Shown: positions 1 to 6,491 of the stretch, one piece after another
Position numbering within the stretch: position 1 is the stretch's first letter
Layout of the letters: each line of letters begins with the position of its first letter
The notes under the pieces: generated by a model
Told to the model about the DNA's origin: nothing
Database searches by the model: none
What the model saw: the letters and a program-made list of their open reading frames with translations, nothing else
Made by a program: the position numbers and the translations under genes
Source of the DNA: an uncultured bacterium
GTDB lineage: Bacteria > Planctomycetota > UBA1135 > GCA-002686595
Assembly (NCBI GenBank): GCA_902826945.1
Contig: CADEGS010000167.1
Location: 1 to 9,889 of the forward strand
Length of the DNA: 9,889 bases
Direction of reading: 5' to 3'

Positions 1-633
1 GCGGGCGAGAAGTTCTTCTGCGCCGGCGCCGACATCGCGATGCTCGACGGCGTCACGCAGGACTTCAAGTACGCCTTCTGCCTGCACGCGAACGAGACGC
101 TCCTGCGCCTCGAGCACACGCCCAAGCTCGTGATCGCCGCGCTCGGCGGGCACGCGGTCGGCGGCGGGCTCGAGGTCGCGCTGGCGGCCGACCTGCGCTG
201 GGCGCGGCGCGGCTCTGGCCGCTGCGGCCTGCCCGAGGTCTCGCTCGGTGTCCTGCCGGGCACGGGCGGCACGCAGCGCCTGGCGCGCGCGGTCGGGCGC
301 TCGAAGGCGATCGAGCTGATGGCCTCGGGCGAGCTCTTCGACTACGACCGTGCGCACGCGCTCGGGCTCGTGAACGAGCTCCAGGACGCCCCCGACGAGG
401 CGCGCTTCCTCGACGCCGTGCTCGAGCGCGCGCGCGGCTTCTGCGCGCCGCGCAAGGCCGCGCGCAGCGTCGGCGCGATCAAGCGCGCGGTGCAGAGCGG
501 GCTCGAGCTGCCGCTCGAGTCCGGCCTGGCGCTCGAGCGCGAGCTGCAGGCGCGGCTGTTCGCCTCCGAGGACGCGCGCGAGGGCATCCGCGCCTTCGTC
601 GAGAAGCGCGCTCCGCGCTTCGAGAACCGCTAG
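1..633 (+). CDS. Enoyl-CoA hydratase/isomerase family protein (crotonase), 5' partial
   Basis: Adds water across the double bond of a 2-enoyl-CoA to give a 3-hydroxyacyl-CoA (family role); acts in the cytoplasm. The frame is open from base 1, so the N-terminus lies outside the window. The visible 210 residues cover most of a roughly 260-residue crotonase. FCAGADI (visible residues 6-12) is the first oxyanion-hole segment. GGHAVGGGLE carries the second oxyanion-hole glycine, and its Glu (residue 58) matches the first catalytic Glu of rat mitochondrial crotonase. LPE (Glu 79) matches the second, with one extra residue between the two Glu. PGTGGTQRL follows, as in true hydratases. With both acids kept, hydratase activity is more likely than a plain isomerase or an acid-less family member. 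The stop is TAG at 631-633, and the MDR gene begins 6 bases later. Pairing with a downstream 3-hydroxybutyryl-CoA dehydrogenase suggests short-chain acyl-CoA metabolism; chain length cannot be read from the sequence. Confidence 0.93.
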   Translation, partial: AGEKFFCAGADIAMLDGVTQDFKYAFCLHANETLLRLEHTPKLVIAALGGHAVGGGLEVALAADLRWARRGSGRCGLPEVSLGVLPGTGGTQRLARAVGRSKAIELMASGELFDYDRAHALGLVNELQDAPDEARFLDAVLERARGFCAPRKAARSVGAIKRAVQSGLELPLESGLALERELQARLFASEDAREGIRAFVEKRAPRFENR

Positions 634-639
634 GCCGCC

Positions 640-1686
640 GTGGCGACGATGAAGGCCGTCCGCATCCACCGCCACGGCGGTCCCGAGGTGCTCGCCCTCG
701 ACGAGGTGCCGCGCCCCGAGCCGGCGCCCGGCGAGGCGCTCGTGCGCATGCTCGGCGTCTCGCTGAACCACCTCGACCTGTGGGTGCGGCGCGGCATGCC
801 CGGCGTGACGATCCCCTTCCCGCGCGTCCTGGGCTGCGACGGCGTGGGCGAGGTCGTGGCGCACGGCGAGGGCGTGATCGCGCCGGCCGTCGGCGCGCGC
901 GTCGTCGTCGAGCCCGGCTTCACCTCGGGCGGCTCGGTCTGGGATGCGCGCGGCCTCGACCACTTCGCGAGCGACTACAAGATCCGCGGCGAGCACGCCG
1001 ACGGCCTGTGCGCCGAGTACGTGTGCATCCCCTCGCGCTACCTGCTGCCGCTGCCGGCCGGCGTGGACCCGGTGCAGGCCGCGGCCGTGCCGCTCGTCTT
1101 CCTGACGGCCTGGGGCATGCTCGTCACGCGCGCCGAGCTGCGCGCGGGCGAGACCGTGCTCGTGCTGGCCGGCGCGAGCGGCGTCGGCTCGGCGGCGATC
1201 CAGGTCGCGCGCGACCGCGGCGCGCGCGTCCTCGCCACCGCCGGCAGCGAGGAGAAGCGCGCGCTGGCGCGCTCGCTCGGCGCCGAGGCCGTGCTCGACC
1301 ACGGCGCGGCCGACTGGGGCCGCGAGCTCAAGCGCCTGACCGACGGCCAGGGCTGCGACGTCGTCGTCGAGCACGTCGGGCCGGCGACCTGGAAGACCGC
1401 GCTCGGCGCGCTGGCGCGCTGCGGGCGGCTGGTGACCTGCGGCGGCACGACGGGCCCGACGGTCGAGCTCTCGCTGCCGCACCTGTTCATCAAGAACCTG
1501 AGCGTGCTGGGCTCGACGATGGGGCCGCGCGCGGCGCTGCCGGAGATCTTCGCGCGCGTGGCGAGCGGCGCGTACCGGCCGGTGGTCGAGGCCGTGCTGC
1601 CGCTCGCCGAGGCGCGCCGTGCGCACGAGATGCTCGAGCGGCGCGAGGTGGCGGGCAAGATCGTCCTGGTCCCGGGCGCGGCGTGA
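640..1686 (+). CDS. Zinc-type MDR superfamily oxidoreductase, apparently without zinc ligands
   Basis: A 348-residue medium-chain dehydrogenase/reductase. The N-terminal GroES-like substrate domain spans about residues 1-130. A nucleotide-binding Rossmann fold follows, with an AGASGVG loop at 177-183. The frame starts at GTG 640, three codons ahead of ATG 649; neither has a clear Shine-Dalgarno sequence, and MKAVRIHRHGGPEVL fits the usual family N-terminus, so 649 is an equally good start. The usual catalytic-zinc Cys is replaced around SLNHLDLW and the usual His by Cys in LGCDGVGE. The loop that normally carries four structural-zinc cysteines (about residues 92-118) has none. This resembles quinone oxidoreductase-like or enoyl-CoA reductase-like MDR proteins. 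Its position between hydratase and dehydrogenase genes makes an acyl-CoA substrate plausible, but this is inference. The stop TGA at 1684-1686 is 10 bases before the next start, consistent with one operon. Confidence 0.88.
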   Translation: MATMKAVRIHRHGGPEVLALDEVPRPEPAPGEALVRMLGVSLNHLDLWVRRGMPGVTIPFPRVLGCDGVGEVVAHGEGVIAPAVGARVVVEPGFTSGGSVWDARGLDHFASDYKIRGEHADGLCAEYVCIPSRYLLPLPAGVDPVQAAAVPLVFLTAWGMLVTRAELRAGETVLVLAGASGVGSAAIQVARDRGARVLATAGSEEKRALARSLGAEAVLDHGAADWGRELKRLTDGQGCDVVVEHVGPATWKTALGALARCGRLVTCGGTTGPTVELSLPHLFIKNLSVLGSTMGPRAALPEIFARVASGAYRPVVEAVLPLAEARRAHEMLERREVAGKIVLVPGAA

Positions 1687-1692
1687 GAGGAG
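1685..1692 (+). promoter_or_regulatory. Ribosome binding site that fixes the hydroxybutyryl-CoA dehydrogenase start
   Basis: GAGAGGAG ends 4 bases before ATG 1697 and overlaps the stop codon of the MDR gene. The frame stays open upstream to 1619, but that extension would lie inside the MDR gene and has an Arg/Ser-rich composition unlike the family. The site and the NAD-binding fold that begins 10 residues in both favour ATG 1697. Confidence 0.8.
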
Positions 1693-1696
1693 CGGC

Positions 1697-2560
1697 ATGA
1701 AGCAGGCGTCGGAGATCCGCACCGCGGCCGTGCTGGGCGCGGGCACGATGGGGCACGGCATCGCGCAGGTGCTGGCGCTGGCCGGCGTCGAGACGCGCCT
1801 GTCCGACGTCTCGCGCGAGGCGCTCGACGCGGCGCTCGGCCGCGTGCGCGCGAACCTCGACAAGGGCGTCGAGAAGGGCAAGCTCGAGCCCGCGTTGCGC
1901 GAGCGCGCGCTGGGTCTGGTGCGCGGCGAGACCGACCTCGAGCGCGCCGTCTCCGGCGTCGACGTCGTGGTCGAGGCCGTGCCCGAGCGCCTGGCGCTCA
2001 AGGTCGAGCTGTTCGAGCGCCTCGGCCGCGCGCTCGGCCCCGAGGTCTTGCTCGCGACGAACACCTCGTCCCTGCCGATCACGCGCATCGCCGCCGCCGC
2101 GCGCTTCCCCGAGCGCGTGACCGGCATGCACTTCTTCAACCCGGTCCACATCATGAAGCTGGTCGAGGTCGTGTGCGCCGAGCAGAGCGGCGAGGAGGCG
2201 ATCGCGCTCTCGCTCGCGCTGGCGCGGCGGATCGGCAAGGAGCCGATCCGCGTGCAGGACAGCCCGGGCTTCGCCTCCTCGCGCCTGGGGCTCGTGATCG
2301 GGCTCGAGGCGATCCGCATGCTCGAGGCCGGCGTCGCGTCGGCCGAGGACATCGACAAGGCCATGACGCTGGGCTACGGCTTCCCGATGGGGCCGCTGCG
2401 GCTGACCGACCTGGTCGGTCTCGACGTGCGCTTGGCGATCGCCGAGTACCTGGCCGCGGAGCTGGGCGAGCGCTTCGCGCCGCCCGCGCTGCTGCGGCGC
2501 AAGGTCGAGCGCGGCGAGCTGGGCCAGAAGGCGGGCCAGGGCTTCTACGCCTGGAGCTGA
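1697..2560 (+). CDS. 3-hydroxybutyryl-CoA dehydrogenase (3-hydroxyacyl-CoA dehydrogenase family)
   Basis: Catalyses NAD(P)-linked interconversion of 3-hydroxyacyl-CoA and 3-ketoacyl-CoA in the cytoplasm, in beta-oxidation, butyrate or polyhydroxybutyrate-type routes. The product has 287 residues, a normal stand-alone length. GAGTMGHGIAQ (14-24) is the dinucleotide-binding loop. NTSSLPITRI holds the catalytic-region Ser (residue 124). GMHFFNPV gives the catalytic His 145, and KLVEV the Glu 157 of the His-Glu pair. The C-terminal helical dimer domain follows, with DIDKAM, GFPMGPLRLTDLVGLDV and a closing GQKAGQGFY. By spacing with human HADH (His158, Glu170, Asn208), the conserved Asn is Ser 195 here, in DSPGFASSRL. 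I recall Ser/Thr variants at this site in some bacterial homologues, so this is not evidence of inactivity. The partner hydratase is two genes upstream. The naming is firm; the physiological direction is not. Confidence 0.95.
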   Translation: MKQASEIRTAAVLGAGTMGHGIAQVLALAGVETRLSDVSREALDAALGRVRANLDKGVEKGKLEPALRERALGLVRGETDLERAVSGVDVVVEAVPERLALKVELFERLGRALGPEVLLATNTSSLPITRIAAAARFPERVTGMHFFNPVHIMKLVEVVCAEQSGEEAIALSLALARRIGKEPIRVQDSPGFASSRLGLVIGLEAIRMLEAGVASAEDIDKAMTLGYGFPMGPLRLTDLVGLDVRLAIAEYLAAELGERFAPPALLRRKVERGELGQKAGQGFYAWS

Positions 2561-2575
2561 GCGCGGCGGCCGCGC

Positions 2576-2583
2576 GGAGGAGA
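2576..2583 (+). promoter_or_regulatory. Ribosome binding site of the first small membrane protein gene
   Basis: GGAGGAGA lies 4 bases before ATG 2588, in the 27-base gap after the dehydrogenase stop. It is one of the strongest Shine-Dalgarno sequences in the window and supports this start for an otherwise unrecognised gene. Confidence 0.75.
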
Positions 2584-2587
2584 ACGC

Positions 2588-3181
2588 ATGGAGGAGCTGG
2601 ACGACGAGCTCGAGCGCGCGGCGCCGCGGCGGCGCGGGATCCCGCGCTGGGCCTGGATCACCTGCGGCTCGGGCTGCCTGCTCGCGATGATCACGATCGC
2701 GGTCGTGACGATCGCGGGCTACCGCGTGATCCGGACGGGCTCGGACCCCGAGCGGCAGTGGCCCAGGCTGGCCGAGGTGCTGGCCTACGACGAGCGCCCC
2801 GAGCACCTCTCGCTCGAGTTCGGCCTCTCGATCGGGGCCGACCAGTTCCACCTGCGCGACGACCGCACCGGCGCGGCCCTCGTGATCACGGCCATGCCCG
2901 ATCCCACGGCGGCGGACGGGCTGCTCGACCCCGACCCCCAGACGCTCTTCGGCATGGGCGAGCCGCTCGACCCGGAGAGCGGCGAGCTCGAGCTCCAGGG
3001 GCGGACCGTGCGCATCCTGCGCTTCGCCTCGATCCGCGGCGCGGGCAAGGAGCCAGGCGTGCGTCTGGACCTCGGCCAGCGCGGGAAGAGCTGGCGCGTG
3101 GCGGAGCTGAAGATGCGCGAGCCGCCGACCGACGAGGACGTGCAGGCCTTCTTCGAGCCCTTCGACGTGTGGCGCGAGTGA
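2588..3181 (+). CDS. Hypothetical single-pass membrane protein
   Basis: I do not recognise the family. The product has 197 residues. A short charged N-terminus (acidic residues 2-9, then the basic cluster RRR at 14-16) precedes one membrane segment at about 21-44. By the positive-inside rule the remaining 150 or so residues should lie outside the cytoplasmic membrane. That domain reads as alternating beta strands and loops, with a final amphipathic stretch (about 181-194, DEDVQAFFEPF) that looks helical. There are no catalytic-looking motifs; the two cysteines (26 and 30) sit in or beside the membrane segment. A strong ribosome binding site and an uninterrupted frame with the same codon bias as its neighbours support a real gene. 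It overlaps the next gene by 4 bases, so the two products are probably made together and may interact. Nothing links it clearly to the acyl-CoA enzymes upstream. Confidence 0.8.
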   Translation: MEELDDELERAAPRRRGIPRWAWITCGSGCLLAMITIAVVTIAGYRVIRTGSDPERQWPRLAEVLAYDERPEHLSLEFGLSIGADQFHLRDDRTGAALVITAMPDPTAADGLLDPDPQTLFGMGEPLDPESGELELQGRTVRILRFASIRGAGKEPGVRLDLGQRGKSWRVAELKMREPPTDEDVQAFFEPFDVWRE

Positions 3182-3837
3182 GCCCGCTGCGCGTCCTGGG
3201 CGTGCTGCTCGGCCTCGCGCTCCTGGCGGCGGCGCTGGGCCTGGCGGGCGCGGGCGGCGGCGGTCCGCTCGATCCCGACCCGCTCGTCGCGAGCATCTTC
3301 CGGGGCGGCGCGTTGCCCGAGGGCTACGCGGTGGCCGAGGCGTCGCGCCTGCGCTCGGGCGAGCGCGTGCTGCGCCTCGTGCGCGCGGGAGCGGAGGGCT
3401 CGGCCGCGCCCGAGGAGCTCGTGCTCGTGCGCTTCCCGAGCCTGCGCACGGCCGCCGAGCTCTTCCGCGACGAGGGCGACGGGAGCGGCGGGGACGGCGG
3501 GGGCGGCCGCGGTCCAGGCGGCGCGCAGCGCAAGGCGAGCGCCGACGTGCAGCGCTGGACGAAGGACCCGAGCTTCGCCTTCCACCTCGAGATCGAGCGC
3601 GGGCGCGTGGCCTGGGACCGCTGGCAGGCCGAGTTCCGCGTCGAGCGCGCGTACCGCGAGGGCGGCGGCACGCAGGAGCTGACCAGCGTGAACCTCGCGC
3701 AGGAGGAGCGCCCGCTCGTGCTCTTCGCGCGCTGGCCGGAGGCGAGCGGCCACGCGCAGGTCGAGCTAGAGCGCCTGCTCGGATCGATCGCGATGCTGCC
3801 GCCCGCGCCGCCCCCGCCGGCGCTGCGCGCGGAGTGA
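3178..3837 (+). CDS. Hypothetical secreted or membrane-anchored protein with Gly-rich linker
   Basis: No family recognised. The start is taken as GTG 3178, whose TG is shared with the upstream TGA stop (GTGA). This gives 219 residues and keeps the hydrophobic N-terminus; there is no clear ribosome binding site, so coupled re-initiation is likely. Residues 5-24 form one Leu/Ala-rich hydrophobic segment, either a signal peptide or an anchor; no lipobox Cys is visible. A mixed alpha/beta-looking domain follows. It is interrupted by a low-complexity linker at about 99-117 made mostly of Gly with Asp, Ser and Arg. The C-terminus ends in a Pro/Ala-rich tail (208-217). Overall order (hydrophobic N-terminus, LDPDP motif, strand-rich middle, final helix) parallels the preceding protein, hinting at diverged paralogy. 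The much longer frame open upstream runs across other genes and is spurious. Confidence 0.72.
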   Translation: MSPLRVLGVLLGLALLAAALGLAGAGGGGPLDPDPLVASIFRGGALPEGYAVAEASRLRSGERVLRLVRAGAEGSAAPEELVLVRFPSLRTAAELFRDEGDGSGGDGGGGRGPGGAQRKASADVQRWTKDPSFAFHLEIERGRVAWDRWQAEFRVERAYREGGGTQELTSVNLAQEERPLVLFARWPEASGHAQVELERLLGSIAMLPPAPPPPALRAE

Positions 3838-3899
3838 GCGACGCCCGCCCTGTGTGGCTCCCGTGCTCCGCGCGCGCCCGGGCACGCAGCCAGCTGCTG

Positions 3900-3919
3900 C
3901 CGGAGCTTGCAGCTCCCGG
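3900..3919. terminator. Small hairpin, possible terminator or 3' end stabiliser
   Basis: Arms CCGGAGCT (3900-3907) and AGCTCCCGG (3911-3919) pair over 8 base pairs with one bulged C (3917) and a TGC loop. No T-tract follows on either strand, so intrinsic termination is uncertain. Confidence 0.4.
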
Positions 3920-3939
3920 AATCTCCGCCGGAAGCGCGT

Positions 3940-3972
3940 CTCGAGGGGTCTCGTGAGCGAGGACTCCTCGAG
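3940..3972. terminator. Strong hairpin between convergent genes, candidate bidirectional terminator
   Basis: Arms 3940-3953 and 3958-3972 pair over 14 base pairs around a TGAG loop, with one G-T pair (3947/3965) and one bulged G (3962). The hairpin begins 9 bases beyond the glcF stop on the minus strand and about 100 bases beyond the plus-strand stop. Neither side carries a T-run, so it may act with Rho, as a transcript-end stabiliser, or as a roadblock for both operons. Confidence 0.55.
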
Positions 3973-3981
3973 CCTCGTCGC

Positions 3982-5268
3982 TCAGGCGTCCAGCGCCGCC
4001 GCGACGAGCTCGGCCAGGTGCACGACGCGCGCCTCGCGGCCCGCGCGCCGCAGGCCGCTCTCCCACTGGAGCTGGCAGCCGGGGTTGGCGGTGACCAGCG
4101 TGCGCGCGCCGCAGCGCTCGAAGGACTCGCGCTTGCGCGCGAAGACGCGCGCCGCGTCCTCGGGCCGCGCGAGCGAGTACGTGCCGGCCGAGCCGCAGCA
4201 GGCCTCGGCGTCGTCCATCGCGACCAGGCGCGCGCCGAGCAGCCGCTCGAGGATCGCGCGCGGCTCGCGGCGGATGCCCTGCCCGTGGCACAGATGGCAC
4301 GGGTCGTCCCAGGCGAAGGGCGCCGGGAAGAGCCCCTCGGGCAGCGCCGGTGCGCGCTCGAGGACGAGCGGCAGGACGAGCTCCGCGTAGTCGCGCACGC
4401 GCGCCGCCGCGGCGCGCGCGCGCGCGTGCCAGGGGTCGTCGGGCGCGAAGAGCTGCTCCAGCTCCTTCAGGTGCGAGCCGCAGCCGGCGCTGTTCACGAC
4501 CAGGAGCAGCGGCTCGCCCTGCGCGTCGCGCTCGCGCTCGAGCGCCTCGATCAGGCCGCGCGCCAGCGCGCGTGCGCCCTCGCGCTCGCCCGCGTGCGCG
4601 TGGAGCGAGCCGCAGCAGGGGAGCCGCGGCACGCGGCTCGCCAGCCCCAGCGCGGCGAGCGAGCGCAGCGTGGCACGGTTCACGCGCGCGAACAGCTCGG
4701 GCTGCACGCAGCCCTCGAGCAGCGCGACCTCGCCGCGCGGCGGGACGCCGGCCGCCGCGTCGGCGCGCGGCGGCAGGAGCGCGCGCTCGCGCAGCGCGGG
4801 GATGCGCGGCAGCGCGCGCACCGTCTCGGGGTCGGCGCCGAACAGGCGCGCGCCCAGGCCGTCGAGGCCGGTCTTCTGCGCCAGCCGCAGGAGCGAGCCG
4901 GCGGCGCGCAGCGCCAGGCGGTGGCGCAGGACGAGGCCCAGCCCCAGGCGCGCGCGCCAGCCGCCGCGCGGCCCGAGCCCCGCGCGCGCGGTCTCCATCA
5001 TCTGCCCGAAGCGCACGCCGGCGGGGCACACGCTCTCGCAGTGACGGCACAGGAGGCAGAAGTCGAGCTCCTCGGCGTAGTCGGCGTCGGGCGCGAGGCG
5101 ACCCTCGCCGACGGCGCGCATGAGGTGGATGCGGCCGCGCGGGCTGGAGGTCTCGACGCCGGTGACGCGGTAGGTCGGGCAGGACTGCAGGCACAGGCCG
5201 CAGTGGATGCAGTCGAGGCTCTTCGCGTAGTCCACCAGCGCGCGCGCGTCGGAGAGGGGAGCGCTCAC
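3982..5268 (-). CDS. glcF: Glycolate oxidase iron-sulfur subunit GlcF
   Basis: Electron-transfer subunit of membrane-associated glycolate oxidase, thought to pass electrons from the FAD subunits towards the quinone pool. 428 residues, slightly longer than E. coli GlcF (about 407). There are two ferredoxin-type 4Fe-4S motifs: CIHCGLCLQSCP (Cys 20, 23, 26, 30) and CLLCRHCESVCP (Cys 71, 74, 77, 81). Two Cys-rich CCG repeats follow: the first with Cys 187, CC 218-219 and Cys 263, the second with Cys 324, CC 357-358 and Cys 398. CCGSAGTYSL and VTANPGCQLQW match GlcF closely. The start GTG 5268 overlaps the GlcE stop (GTGA) and has GGAGG 8 bases upstream; the frame is open far beyond, but that extension lies inside glcE. 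Related lactate-utilisation proteins share the CCG domains, but the glcD-glcE-glcF order supports GlcF. Every ligand Cys appears present. Confidence 0.93.
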   Translation of the reverse strand: MSAPLSDARALVDYAKSLDCIHCGLCLQSCPTYRVTGVETSSPRGRIHLMRAVGEGRLAPDADYAEELDFCLLCRHCESVCPAGVRFGQMMETARAGLGPRGGWRARLGLGLVLRHRLALRAAGSLLRLAQKTGLDGLGARLFGADPETVRALPRIPALRERALLPPRADAAAGVPPRGEVALLEGCVQPELFARVNRATLRSLAALGLASRVPRLPCCGSLHAHAGEREGARALARGLIEALERERDAQGEPLLLVVNSAGCGSHLKELEQLFAPDDPWHARARAAAARVRDYAELVLPLVLERAPALPEGLFPAPFAWDDPCHLCHGQGIRREPRAILERLLGARLVAMDDAEACCGSAGTYSLARPEDAARVFARKRESFERCGARTLVTANPGCQLQWESGLRRAGREARVVHLAELVAAALDA

Positions 5269-6491
5269 GCCTCGAGCCTCCGCGCGAACGTGCGCTCGGG
5301 GTCGAACGCGCGCGCCAGCTCGCCCATCAGCGCGCGCGCCGCGGGCGGGAGCGTCCGCAGGTGCTCCCAGGGATCGTCGAAGAGGTGGCGCGCGCCCGCG
5401 GCGCCGCGCAGCTCGAAGCGCGCGCGCGGGCCGGCCCGCGCGCGCAGCCCGGCCAGGTCGGGCGGCGCGCCCCCGTCGAGCTCGAGCGTGGCCAGGCCGA
5501 GGTGCGGGTGGGCGAGGAGCGCCGCATCGCCGCAGGCCTCGAGCGCGAGCGCGAGCGTGCGCTCGAGCGCGGCCGGCAGGCAGGCGACGCACAGGTGCGC
5601 CGCGCGCGGCGCCTCGCGCGCGCGCGCCGCGGCCCAGGCCGCGCCGCCGCCCGGCGCCTCGGCGCAGGGCAGCGCGACGCGCTCGCGCGCGTCCTCGGCC
5701 TCCCAGGCCACGGTGCGCGGGCGGCCGCCGAGCTCGACGTGCAGCGTCGCGCCGCGCGCGCCGCGCTCGCGCAGCACGAGGACGGCGATCGGGCGCGCGG
5801 GCGAGGCCGCGAGCGCGCGCGCGGCCGCGCAGGCGCGCGCCAGCGAGTCGCAGGCGAAGGCGAGCGCGCGGCGCTCGCGCGGCAAGGGGTGCAGGCGCAG
5901 CGACGCCTCGAGCACGACGCACAAGCTGCCCTCGGAGCCGCACCACAGCCGGTGCAGGTCGTAACCGGTGACGTTCTTGACCAGGCGGCCGCCGCTCTTC
6001 GACAGCGTCCCGTCGGCGAGCGCGACGCGCGCGCCGAGCAGCGCGTCGCGCACGCCGCCATAGCGCAGGCGGTCGAGGCCGCTCTGGCCGCTGGCGAGCA
6101 CGCCGCCGAGCGTGGCCTGCGCGGGCGCGGGGACGTCGGGAGCGAGGTGGTGGCCGCCGGCCAGCGCGGCGCGCGCGAGCTCTTCCATGCGCGCGCCGGC
6201 GCGCGCGGTCAGCGTGCCGTCCTCGGGCTCGTGCGCGACGATGCCGCCCCAGCGCGCGCTGTCGAGCACGAGGTCCACGGCCGCGGGCAGGCCGCGCCAG
6301 CCGAGCTTCGTGCCGCCGCCGACGGGCAGCACCCGCCAGCGCTCGGCGCTCGCCAGGCGCAGGCAGGCGCTCCACTCCTCGTCGCTCGCCGGCGCGGCGC
6401 GCGGCAGCGCGCTGCCGTCCGGCGCGCGCCAGGTGCCCGCGCCGCCGGCGCCGAGCAGCGCCTCGACGCGACCGCGGATCTCGTCGGTCAT
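5265..6491 (-). CDS. glcE: Glycolate oxidase FAD-binding subunit GlcE
   Basis: Second flavoprotein subunit of glycolate oxidase, working with GlcD and GlcF. 408 residues against about 350 in E. coli. The PCMH-type FAD-binding domain covers roughly residues 30-205: LPVGGGTKLGW (55-65) is the phosphate-binding loop, ATLGGVLASGQSG (126-138) follows, then GGVRDALLG and the GlcE-like SGGRLVKNVTGYDLHRL (166-182) with GSEGSL (185-190). The C-terminal half is Ala/Arg-rich and weakly conserved, ending in FDPERTF, a degenerate form of the closing family motif. ATG 6491 overlaps the glcD stop (ATGA); no good ribosome binding site is visible, so translation probably depends on coupling to glcD. The longer upstream frame is antisense-free but lies within glcD and is not used. 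GlcE assignment rests on the KNV-GYDL segment and the gene order. Confidence 0.9.
   Translation of the reverse strand: MTDEIRGRVEALLGAGGAGTWRAPDGSALPRAAPASDEEWSACLRLASAERWRVLPVGGGTKLGWRGLPAAVDLVLDSARWGGIVAHEPEDGTLTARAGARMEELARAALAGGHHLAPDVPAPAQATLGGVLASGQSGLDRLRYGGVRDALLGARVALADGTLSKSGGRLVKNVTGYDLHRLWCGSEGSLCVVLEASLRLHPLPRERRALAFACDSLARACAAARALAASPARPIAVLVLRERGARGATLHVELGGRPRTVAWEAEDARERVALPCAEAPGGGAAWAAARAREAPRAAHLCVACLPAALERTLALALEACGDAALLAHPHLGLATLELDGGAPPDLAGLRARAGPRARFELRGAAGARHLFDDPWEHLRTLPPAARALMGELARAFDPERTFARRLEA
5277..5281 (-). promoter_or_regulatory. Ribosome binding site that fixes the GlcF start
   Basis: On the minus strand GGAGG lies 8 bases before GTG 5268, inside the last codons of glcE. 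It selects this GTG among many possible starts in a frame that stays open for another 1.1 kb. Confidence 0.65.

Larger units (their letters stand above)
3838..3981. other. Convergent intergenic region, rich in inverted repeats
   Basis: These 144 bases separate the stops of the two convergent blocks, the only sizeable non-coding stretch in the window. I see no start codon with a ribosome binding site, no coding bias and no promoter. Several dyads lie in a row: the palindrome GCCCGGGC (3876-3883), GCAGC/GCTGC arms (3886-3900), and two longer hairpins listed separately. Confidence 0.7.

Noticed and set aside
2279..2284. Reading Ser 195 of the dehydrogenase as proof of an inactive enzyme
   Set aside because: The His-Glu pair and NAD loop are intact and substitution at this position seems tolerated in homologues, so loss of function is not supported.
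4412..4429. Alternating GC tract that could form Z-DNA
   Set aside because: It lies inside glcF and encodes an Ala-Arg-rich stretch; similar GCGCGC runs recur through the window as codon-bias by-products, so no special role is supported.
1490..5194. A 1234-codon open frame on the minus strand across the MDR, dehydrogenase and small-protein genes
   Set aside because: It is Arg/Ala/Pro-rich with no domain I recognise, and runs antisense to four convincing genes and out of frame through glcF. Stop codons are rare in such GC-rich DNA, so this is a composition artefact.
3907..5964. A 685-codon plus-strand open frame opposite glcF and glcE
   Set aside because: It mirrors the minus-strand genes, has low-complexity Ala/Arg/Gln composition, and the opposite strand carries complete iron-sulfur and FAD motifs.
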